The notes under the pieces were generated by a model. That model worked only from the letters and a program-made list of their open reading frames with translations. It made no database searches and had not been told where the DNA came from. Positions 38,938 through 47,951 of a DNA stretch of 64,000 nucleotides are shown one piece after another. Both the position numbers and the translations under genes were made by a program. The stretch is from Rhabdornis inornatus (Eukaryota > Chordata > Aves > Passeriformes > Rhabdornithidae), in the NCBI GenBank assembly GCA_013397075.1, contig VWZS01010165.1, forward strand, positions 186,001-250,000. The letters are read 5' to 3'. The first letter of the stretch is position 1, and every line of letters begins with the position of its first letter.

Positions 38938-38943
38938 AATAAA
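38938..38943 (+). promoter_or_regulatory. Poly(A) signal of LTR copy 2
   Basis: AATAAA lies about 76 bp before the proposed LTR end, the expected R-region position. In copy 1 the matching bases read AGTAGA. Confidence 0.45.
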
Positions 38944-39019
38944 GGACTGGTGATGGTGCCAGTCATGTCTGTCTTAACATAATTACTACAAAATACAAAT
39001 GCTACTATAAATTACTACA

Positions 39020-39026
39020 AATTTCC
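39020..39026. repeat. Right flank of LTR copy 2, imperfect target duplication
   Basis: AATTTCC follows the proposed end of the LTR and matches the left flank AATTCC apart from one extra T. Confidence 0.45.
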
Positions 39027-42000
39027 TGAGCATAAAGTCATTCAATACATGCTACTCCTTTTCCATATGAACAAGCCACTAACACTAATTCCTGGGACAA
39101 AGTCATGCGCCTTGGCAGGGTCCAATCCTTGGCAAACTGCAACATCCAAACAGAACTTTGGGGCACAGTGATTGTAGTCACTACTGTGAGTGTGTTCAGT
39201 CTTCTCAGGAATACAGAATACTCTTCCTTCATACTTTAAAATGCTGACATTGGCATAAATCCAGGATGAAAATTGTAGCACAAAAGGGAGATGTTTCATA
39301 AAGCTATAAGTGATTGAAAACAGGGAATTATAATGCTAACTACTTTTCAAACTTAATTATAGAAGCTGCTACCAGGCATATTCTATATATACCCATCCTC
39401 TTTCCTAAAAGTAACAAGAGCACTTTCTGTGATCCTGTTATCATACTGAAACAGGAATTCTCATCCTTTTGCATTGTTAACTCTATTTTGATACAGAAAT
39501 TTGTCTCACATAGGGAGCATCTACAATTCAACAGACCAGAGGAGGCTTTTTTTCTTCACAACTGAATAACATATCTGAAGTAGTGTAAATAGAGTAGTGT
39601 TTTATTCATTTGACCACCTCTTAATAGCCAAAACTGGAATTAGTTCTCTTTTTTCACCACTTATCCACAACAGACCAAGGTTTGGGAAACTGCACGAATT
39701 TAAACTAATATTTTTCTGACTTTGGGGGCATTTCTTGAGCCCAATTTCATGCTTTGAAATGAAGAGGAAGCTGCATTCTGCATAAGCACAAGGACCCAGC
39801 AGCAGAACAAGAACAGCAGCACACAGAGGTGGCACCTGTGTTGGTGTCAGACCACAGGCAGGGCTCTGAATTACCTGTCTAGAGTGAGTTTTCCTCTTTT
39901 TGTTTGCAGCCTTGGGCAGTTAGTCCAAGCAGAATTTGTACATTCACTCAGGATGCACAGCTACCATCACATCTAAGTGTGCTGTGGTAACAAGGGTGTG
40001 AGGGCAGCCTGTGCCCTTCACAATAGAACTTCTTTTTCATAATTCTAGGGGTCCAAATGGCCAGTTCATTCAATGAATTTCACAAATCAGGAAAAGAATA
40101 TTTTGTATGCTCTTGCTTTGCATTTCCATGTATTTTGAGTATGAACACGGAAGAGTAATTTAGGAAAATGAAATTTTGATGGTATACTGGTAAGTCCCAT
40201 TTTAAAAATATGAAAAAGAAATATTAAGCTTACAGCAGGACTTAATTCTCTAATCTTTGGCAAGACAGTCTGAGGTAAGTTATTTAACAGCTATCTTATT
40301 TAGACTCTTAATGAAAGCTCTATAGTCTGCATGTTGAATATATTCTCACTTTTCCATCTTCCTTCATACAATCCATTCAGTGTGATATATGTTGACTGTA
40401 AATATCTTAATATCTTGCTACCAATGGAAAAACTTACATAAGGGTGATTGATCTAAAAACTGATAACCATTTCAGCCTGCACACGTTCTTTTCCCTCCTC
40501 CTAGCATAAAAATCTTATATTCTCTTTCCTTAAAATGGTAAGTGTGGTGGCTCCCATTGAGTTGGAGAGCCCTATTTGAAAAAGTCATAATTAAATACGT
40601 GAACTCTTCTCACATGGCACTCTAAAAATGTCAAGAGATATTTCTGATCAGCCCATAATTGGTCTTTCACATATTTCCTATGTCAAACATTTATAACTAG
40701 CATAAAACTCTTTTGTAGACTATTTTTGCCAGAATTAATATCACACTTTTGAAGCACTATAGCGTAAAAACAAGATCTGTTTTTCACTGTATATTCTAAT
40801 CTTACATAGCACAGAGGGGCAAAAAATCAGTTTAAATTGCTGTGAGTTAATGAAAAGATATTGACACATACACAAAAAGTAAAAGTCAGCGTGAATTATG
40901 TTCTTAAGCCTCTTTATTGCTTTTTAAAGTTTTATTCTCAACATGTAACTGTTTTGCTGGGAAAATGTTAATAGCAATATGCTCAGAGAAACCTGCAGTT
41001 CTGGGATGTTGGACACAATCTCCCTGATTGGTATCAAAAATCTAACTAAAGATCAAAGCATGTGCATACACTTTAAATATCACTTAAAAACAAGGTTAAT
41101 TGCTGTATCAGGCTTCTCATGAGGTGGGAGGCTAACCAGAATTGAACTAATTTAGTTTCATGAAGGGTTCACTTTTCAAGGGATTTAATAGAATGATGTT
41201 CTCGGGTTACATGTGAGAACAGTTTTCTGGTTAGGCTTCCATAGCAGGTGATGATCTCTCAGACAGCTCCAAAATTCACTATTTTGAACAAAACAATGAC
41301 TATTTTTCTACACAGAAGTGATTAAATGTGACCTAAAATTATTAGAACCCCCAAAATGTGGCATTTTTGAAATGCCACTGAAGGGATACACAGGCTGTAT
41401 CATGGACAACTTTCATGGTGTTTTCTTCTCCCCTTTTTAACTACTGTGCTTTTACGTAAAGAATTTTGTGCTTTCCATTTCTAAAGGGAGGTAGTAGGGA
41501 GGTGCTGGATTGTATTTTCCAAGTAATTTTATTTTTTGAGCATTGCCATATACTTGCAAAAGTGAGAACATGATAAAGCTACTGCATACTGCCAAAATAA
41601 TCCCCAAAACCTATTTTAAATCAATGTCTGTTCTGACTTCTCCCCCTGCATCAGTTTGTTTTATTTTCTTTTACTTTAGCCTGTAGATCCATGAAGAAAA
41701 ACATCAGCAATTGCTCCCTGGGGTTAATACAGTGCTTCAAAGAAGGAGCATTTAATTCCCATAAGTAGAGAGATAATTTAAAGAAATCCTGTAAATGATG
41801 AGCTGAAAAGAAGGAAGCATTTAACAGTGCTGAAATAACAGGTTTCATTGCTCTGGCACCAAGAAATTGTGCTGTGCAGTCTGGAGCTCCATCTCCTGGT
41901 GCTTGTCAAAGAACTAAAAGAATTTCCAAGTGTCTCCTAATGTAAACACAGGCACCCCAGTGCACCCAAACCATCTTGCAGGAGCAGTTGTGAGGTCCTT

Positions 42001-44005
42001 CAACCCACAGCAAATCCAGATTTAGGTTTGTAACCCCTGTGGACAGGGAAACCCAGATTTGAAAATGCCTTTTCAGGTCACTCTGGACTTGCTGGAGCAG
42101 TTCACCAGCTCCTTCACTATGGGCTGTGCTTAAACAGAATTATCCTGCATTCAGTGAAAATCAGGGGGTTTGTGCACATTGTCTCACTCTCAAGTTTTGG
42201 GGAGGAGAAGACTGCAACTGTGCTGAGCACTGTGCAAAACAATAAAAATTAAGCACTCTAATGTATTTCTGTAGTTCTTTATGCTGAAGGAACTGTCATT
42301 TGAGGGTCAGAGTTTTGCCTAGTAAATAACTATCTGAATTTCTCAGTTAAACTTTTTATTTAACATCCTTTTCAAAAAAATATACATATATATCAGCCTA
42401 TAATTCTACATACTAATTTTACCAGAGTTGTCAAAACATGATTGCTACTTTACAAAATATCATGTGGCATGGGGAAATGCCATACAGGTGAGCCAAATCT
42501 ACAATAAACAAGTGTATATAATACAGGAGGGAAAGGATGGGTCAAGGTTAGGCTGTCAGTTGGAACAATGTCACAAAGGGAGGTTAAGTGAATTAATTTT
42601 TTCCAGGCATCACCCACAAAAGCATCCTTAATAGGAAAAACTCTTCTAACAATTCATTTCAGGAATATTTCTGAAAAAGAAAATTGACATTTTTATGAGT
42701 ATTGCTTATTTTATTAGAACCTTCTTCTGTCATCTGGCTGGTAAATGTACCCATTCTTGTTGTCGTTGTATTAATTTTTCTTCATGAATAGATTCAGAAG
42801 TGAATATCTCATAATTTCTTAAGAAGGATCATTATGTAAGTCACTTAGGATGTTTTTGCTTCTATTTAAGTATTTACAAGTAAATAAGCTATCTTATTCA
42901 GCCAACCAAAAATACTGTAACTAAAATATGTTGCTGCTGCTGTATGGTAGCTGGATCATTAATTCAATATAATGGCTTCATTTTGGATATAGGCTTTTTA
43001 TCAGCAAGCCTAGTCAATCCAATAGTAAAGTTCACTAAATTCATCTATTTTTGTTTTGTTTCTTCACCATTTTGCTTACAGGACCACATGGAAAGCTAAA
43101 GCAGTTCAAGAGAAGACTCTTCTGAGAGAAACAGAACATACAATGTGGGATGGAGCTTCCTTTGGGAATGAGTGGCAGCTGTGAGCTGCATTTAGTTCAA
43201 GTGCCTGTCACTTGTGCACTGCTGACCAAATGCACATTGCCCTCCCCATTTCATTTGCTATGACAAATTTATTGGATCCAATATCCTGCTTTGTTATCCC
43301 AGTGCAGAAAGATATTAACATTACCAATTTGAGCCAGTTTACTCCAGATTTATCCCACTGTAAGAACAGACACTATCCTGCAATTTGATATAGCTGCACC
43401 CAGCTTCTCAGTAAAGTAAGGTGCATCCATTTCTCTTTAAGAAAGTTACTCTTAAATTTAATTGACTTAATAATATGTATGTTAAACATAAAGAGGAAAG
43501 AATAAATATGAAGGGGAATATTAAGCGGAAATAATAAAACCATGAACAGGTATTAGTAAAGAACTTTTGAAATATTTCTTTAGAGTGGGAGTAGCATGCA
43601 CTTGTATCTACTCTGAAGTTTAATCACATGTAGTCTTGATCCTAAAAAGACAGATAAGAATTGATTTGGGACTATGAACTTCCTTTCTTTGCATCATTAT
43701 ACAGCAAATTCCAGTAATATATGTCCATCCTCCCACAAGTAGCAGAAAATACTAGAAATCACCGGCATTATGTACGTGGCAATTCTCTCAGGAGACCACC
43801 ATTGCTACTTAAACTCTTGCATATTTTTATAATAAGGCACGTACCTGATCAATAGCTTCTATTAGTTCCCTTACCAACCTTTTAACATATTAGACATGAT
43901 TGATATTGTAACTTAAAATTTGTCAGGAACAATGCAGAAAACATTCAAAGCATGGGTTTGAGTGGAAAGTCCACATAGCTGTGCTTTTCTGTTCTTTTCT
44001 TGCAG
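39027..44005. other. Non-coding block with short exon candidates
   Basis: Two + strand segments with very strong acceptors occur here: 39910-39986 (acceptor CCTCTTTTTGTTTGCAG, weak GTAACA donor, 25 open codons) and 40505-40537 (listed separately). Otherwise there are only short chance frames and AT-rich sequence. No transposon is recognised. Confidence 0.5.
40505..40537 (+). other. Candidate 33-nt + strand micro-exon
   Basis: A near-ideal acceptor (CGTTCTTTTCCCTCCTCCTAG, ending 40504) is followed by 33 nt and a consensus donor (ATG then GTAAGT at 40538). One frame is open in phase 0 (HKNLIFSFLKM). The splice signals are among the best in the window, but the exon is tiny and its partners are unknown. 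Confidence 0.15.
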
Positions 44006-44083
44006 CAGTCTGACAATACTTTAATGAACTCTGGCCATAAGCTCAGACTCCAACAACACACCACAATACAATAATTCTTGAGG
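44006..44083 (+). other. Candidate + strand 5' exon, possibly untranslated
   Basis: A strong acceptor (TTTTCTGTTCTTTTCTTGCAG, ending 44005) precedes 78 nt that end at a donor-like GTGAGC (44084). No frame is open throughout, so it would be untranslated or carry a short upstream frame (ATG at about 44023, stop in the CAA-TAA near 44072). It lies 86 bp before the next candidate exon, giving a tight cluster of three. Confidence 0.18.
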
Positions 44084-44169
44084 GTGAGCTTGCAATTCCA
44101 CCCTAATATTTCTGCAGGCATTTGTGTCTGTGACTTTGCATGGATCACATGGAGCCCAAGTACTCACAG

Positions 44170-44206
44170 CTGCAGCTGACAGAGCAGGATGGCTGATCTC
44201 AATCAG
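44170..44206 (+). CDS. Candidate + strand exon with start codon
   Basis: The proposed exon follows TACTCACAG and ends AATCAG before the donor GTTAGT. An ATG at 44189 has a good context (A at -3, G at +4), an in-frame stop upstream, and opens six codons (MADLNQ) to the exon end in phase 0. Those codons continue without interruption into 44309-44380. The acceptor has a poor pyrimidine tract and the donor is suboptimal. The following intron would be only 102 bp. No protein family is recognised. Confidence 0.2.
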
Positions 44207-44308
44207 GTTAGTTCCACAACCTGTAGTGATTTTCTCATGTGCTGGTATAATTACAATTTATGCTTATTTTTATAAATTAATTATTGCACAGCCTGTATTG
44301 TTTTGCAG

Positions 44309-44380
44309 GTTGGTGCAGCTATGAGAGAAATGCAAGATGTTTTAGATTTCCTACAGGAATGCAATGAGCTGGACCTGAAG
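44309..44380 (+). CDS. Candidate + strand exon, helix-like peptide
   Basis: The acceptor (CCTGTATTGTTTTGCAG, ending 44308) and donor (CTGAAG then GTAATT) bound exactly 72 nt, and only phase 0 is open. The 24 residues (VGAAMREMQDVLDFLQECNE, then LDLK) are acidic and amphipathic, as in a short helix or coiled coil. Joined to the preceding ATG exon, the frame runs M-A-D-L-N-Q into V-G-A-A. If spliced next to 47758-47880, this frame would stop after 14 further codons, giving a 44-residue microprotein. Otherwise the partner exon is unknown. I do not recognise the sequence. Confidence 0.22.
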
Positions 44381-46989
44381 GTAATTAGGCTGCATCCTAA
44401 AAATGAGAGCAGAGGGCTGGCTCTCTGTTCTTATTGGAGAAGGGTCTGCTGGTGCAGCTAGGGCTGTGTGTACCTGGCTCCCAGCCAGGGTGTGCTGATT
44501 CTTACAGTGGTAGCATGTGCTTACAGATCCACAGAGAACATCATAATCACCACCTTTTAAAATAACCTTGTGCTTCAAAATACTAGAGCCAAAGCTCTTG
44601 TAGGTGTTTATGATTCTGGAACCTTTTTGCAATGCAAATGCAACTCCAAACTGAGCAGTCCTGAATGAGACAATTATTTTGCTAAACTTTCTCTAGCTTC
44701 TCGTAATACAGGATCTCCTAAGGGCATTCCTTATCCTCTTAATGTGTACTTCCCATATTGATGAAGATGTCCAGCTTCACATCATGAGCAATTTCAACAG
44801 GATGTTCTAATTTTCTGTCACAAAATTGACAAAAATATTGACTGATATCTAATGCCAGGTCAACCTTTTCACTAATAAGTCCTCTGCAGCCTCGTTATTC
44901 CCAGTGTTTACAGCTTATCATTATCTTCCCATTAGCCAGAGTCTTACCTTCCTTACCATCCCTGTGATGTTCTTCAGCTTAAACCACACAATCTCATGAG
45001 ATGGATCAGTTCCATTTGTAGGACACAGAGAAATTAGGTCTGTCATTTCCCCTAAACCTACAGACCAGTTCTTCTGCCCAAAGAAAGGCAGTGGCATGTT
45101 TTGCCACTACTGCCCTTGGTGAATCAATGGTGTACTCCATTAATTGCATTTCAGTGATTTTAATTAGTCATTCATTGAAACTGCTTTAAACCTATGTGGT
45201 ATTGAGTGAGACTCAATTAATATATCTGCATATTCACTGATATGAATAACCCTCCAGCCTTTCCTTCTCTAAGGTTCAAACTTCCAATGTCAGACTAGGG
45301 GAGAATCTAGAATTTCCACTAACTATGCAGTTCACCTGCAGAGTTAACAAAACAAGTTTGTGTTGTGGGTTTTCTTCTTGTTCCTGTTAAATTGGCCTTT
45401 TGAAGACTAAGGGCTTGTGAGCTTTGCATGTTAAAGGCTAAACTCTTGTTATAGTGAAACTGATATTTTTTTTTTAAGGCTTGAGGGAGTTTGAAGGAAA
45501 ATTGAAAAGGAGTGCCAAGGAGTCCTTGTGCAAGTCATTCACCTTGTAGAGCTCTAGGCTGAGAGACCTCAAATGCCACTCTACTTAACAAGCTCAAAAC
45601 CAGCTCATTTAAATAGCAAGAACAATCTCCACTTGGGATCCACACTGAGGCATTTGTGCATTGTGCAGCCTGGATTCCCAAACAACATTATTTGAAGAAA
45701 AAAAGAGGAGTAATTCCTTTTTTATAGTGGTAATTCAGGGATCAAGTCTCAAAAGCATTTGAACATTTCAAGGACTATTGCTATACTACATTGTTCTTAA
45801 CTACAATTATTAAACATTAAAAAGGAACAGAATATCGTTTTCAAATTCAAATTATTAGCTTCATGTCCCTCAAGGATAATAAATCTATGCATATTCTTGT
45901 CACTTTAGCAGAAAGTACAGTATTTGTGCTTTAAAGCTGGAAAGTTAATTCTTGCCAACAAGTGATAGAGATGTCTTGATGGCTCAGAAATTATACACAA
46001 GAACAAAACCTAAAACTCATATATCCAATACTGGCCTAGTAAAAATATTTTGTGGCATTAATATTCAAATTTCATGGACAAAAAATGCAACATAAATCAT
46101 TAAAAAAATATATATATCTGGCCAATGAAGTCCTTTGGTTCAGATCTTTGCTAACTGGAATGCCCCACCAAGTGCTGCTATATATTTGTTTTCTACCATT
46201 TAACTTTCTTAGATCTGTTAAAATGCCATAGCCAAACTTCAGTGGAAGTGTTTGCAACTGGTTTGGACACCTCTTCGTATTTAAAAAGTTTATCATTACT
46301 AAAAACCAATGCATTTTCAACAATGTAAAAGAATATTTGCTAATGTTCACAGAACTTTTCACTTTGAACAAAAATATTTATCCATAAGACCATTTAACTT
46401 CCTGTTAGAAATTCAGGTATTTCACCTGATCACCATCAGTTTTGAAGATTTTTAGTTCACAAAAAAAGGCAAGATGCTAATTTTTTCTTCTTTAAAGTTA
46501 AGAAGATACATACTTTATAATGCATCCCGTGGCCTCTAAGATGACAAATTCTACAAAAGTCTCTCTTTTAAGTCAACTGAGTTCATAATTTTGTTGGTTT
46601 TAGCAGAATTTTTGTTGATTCAAAAGTTATTTCAAAATCCATTTTTTAGATCTGAATGGCATTCTGACTCAAAAAGTAGATCATATTCAAGAAACAAGAA
46701 CTGAGCAAGATCTCCAGAGATATCTTAGCTCCTGTGGTGACTTTTAGGGTAGTTATGTTAAACTGAAATTTCATTAAGTTAGAACTAGGCACCTCCTTTT
46801 TAGCTGTTATATAATGATGAATGGTGCAAGAAATACATGCAGATGTAATGCAAGTATATGGCTTAAGGCAGGAGCAATAGGTAAGAACTGAAATGTCTGT
46901 TTTCAAACTCAATTTCAGCACAGTTTAATTTTTCCTTATTGGTTTTCCAAGCTAGTTTTGAGACAAGTCCTACAATTCATTTACAGTTA
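44381..46989. other. AT-rich non-coding block
   Basis: Nothing is recognised apart from a 10-T run at 45466-45475 and a small hairpin at 45087-45114 (GGCAGTGGCA...TGCCACTACTGCC). The pyrimidine run at 45466-45475 makes an acceptor-like site, but no donor follows in frame. Confidence 0.55.
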
Positions 46990-47240
46990 AAGCTCCCATT
47001 CAGGCAATGGGAACTTTGCCCACTTCCAGGAGTACAAGCTGCAGCACTTGGCCCTAAGAATTTAATATAGCTGTAATGACTCATTATTGAATGTTTAGTT
47101 TAATAACAACTGCTTATTTAGTGTATTAATCTCAGCTGATGAAAGCAAAATTATTTAGTGAAAAGCTGTTTTCTTTACATTAGTGTGCAATTATTTAACT
47201 GAAAGTTTCAAAGAGACACATCTAATTATAATGCTGCTTT
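46990..47240. promoter_or_regulatory. Possible conserved non-coding element
   Basis: This is a repeat-free, AT-rich stretch with dense homeodomain-like motifs (TTTAATATAGC, CTCATTATTGAA, TTATTTAGTG twice at 47115-47124 and 47151-47160, GCAATTATTTAAC). The texture resembles deeply conserved enhancers. This is an inference only. Confidence 0.15.
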
Positions 47241-47757
47241 AAAAGTATTTAAGCATCAGTTATTAAAATATCATTTGAAATATGCTTCTGGACCTCCTGT
47301 AGTGTTGCTAAAAAGCAAAATTCTGGTTTCTGATTATTACTTACAATAGGCTTCCTTTCACCAGTTACCAGCTTCATACAAAATCTGCTTAATGTACAAG
47401 ATTGAACTGTTTTCTGTAAAACAGAACAAGATGAAAGAATTTCTGTGTGCGCAGAATGCATATGTCTATGCTCAGGCTGAGATTACTAACTGAAAATCAA
47501 AATCAGTGATGCACATTTGCACATTAAGAATTCTTTGCTGAATTGGCATTTATCGGGAAAGCATCTATTAATACTAAAAGAAGTCTGCCAGTCAGTTCTC
47601 TGTAATTAAATAAAGACATTTAGCTGCAGAAAAACTAGTTCTTGCCATTTAGCATCTTCAAATATTTGTCCTCAAACTACTCATGCTTGCCTATATGAAA
47701 ATATCAAAATTATCTTGATGGTTTACTTGTGTTTTAGTCACTTGTTTGTTTTTTTAG
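47241..47757. other. Non-coding sequence upstream of exon candidate
   Basis: Only short frames on both strands. The last 25 bp form the pyrimidine-rich acceptor of the candidate exon at 47758. Confidence 0.5.
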
Positions 47758-47880
47758 GGATACTTGTTCCTCCATCACGTGTTTCCAGCAGTTTATGGAT
47801 GACAGATAAGCAGTGCTCAGGAATCCCTGCCAAGCTCTGTACACCTGACAAGTATGAAAGGAACACAGAAGTTATCTTTG
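47758..47880 (+). CDS. Candidate + strand coding exon, phase 1-1
   Basis: A strong acceptor (CACTTGTTTGTTTTTTTAG) and a consensus donor (TTTG then GTGAGT at 47881) bound 123 nt. One frame is open throughout: two bases, then 40 codons (including SSSLWMTDKQCSGIPAKLCT and PDKYERNTEVIF), then one base. A symmetric 1-1 exon can be skipped without shifting frame. The ending G joins in phase to 59325-59416 (giving Glu) or to 54042-54070 (also Glu). A CCTT tract starts 28 bp after the donor. The peptide has two cysteines and a balanced composition, but I do not recognise it. No upstream exon ending in phase 1 was found. Confidence 0.25.
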
Positions 47881-47908
47881 GTGAGTAATGTAATATGTCA
47901 AAAGTCTT

Positions 47909-47951
47909 CTTTCCCTCCTTCCTTCCTTCCCTCCTTCCTTCCTTCCTCCCC
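47909..47951 (+). repeat. CCTT microsatellite / polypyrimidine tract
   Basis: A 43-bp pure pyrimidine tract of CCTT/CCCT repeats. It starts 28 bp downstream of the candidate donor at 47881, where pyrimidine-tract-binding proteins could act if the exon is real. Confidence 0.85.

Larger units (their letters stand above)
38571..39019 (+). mobile_element. Solo LTR of an endogenous retrovirus, copy 2
   Basis: This element is homologous to 4478-4957 in the same orientation. Shared landmarks are the GATAGTGCA(G/A)AAGGCAAT start region, GAGTCTGCTGGCTGTGCT, GATGCTGTGTGAGGGACAGA and GAAACTTGCAGAGAGGAGAG. It starts TGTAGGAG. A TACTACA end occurs at 38984-38990, where copy 1 ends, and again 29 bp later at 39013-39019. 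Only the second is followed by a near match (AATTTCC) to the 5' flank AATTCC, so I place the end there. Unlike copy 1 it keeps an intact TATA box (38690-38697) and a poly(A) signal (38938-38943), so it is the better candidate for residual promoter activity. No internal retroviral genes adjoin it. Confidence 0.8.

Noticed and set aside
39910..39986. + strand segment after a very strong acceptor, 25 open codons
   Set aside because: The only donor available (GTAACA) is poor and the exit phase fits no later candidate.
45087..45114. Short hairpin resembling a microRNA stem
   Set aside because: The stem is only about 10 bp with a bulge, far shorter than a pre-microRNA.
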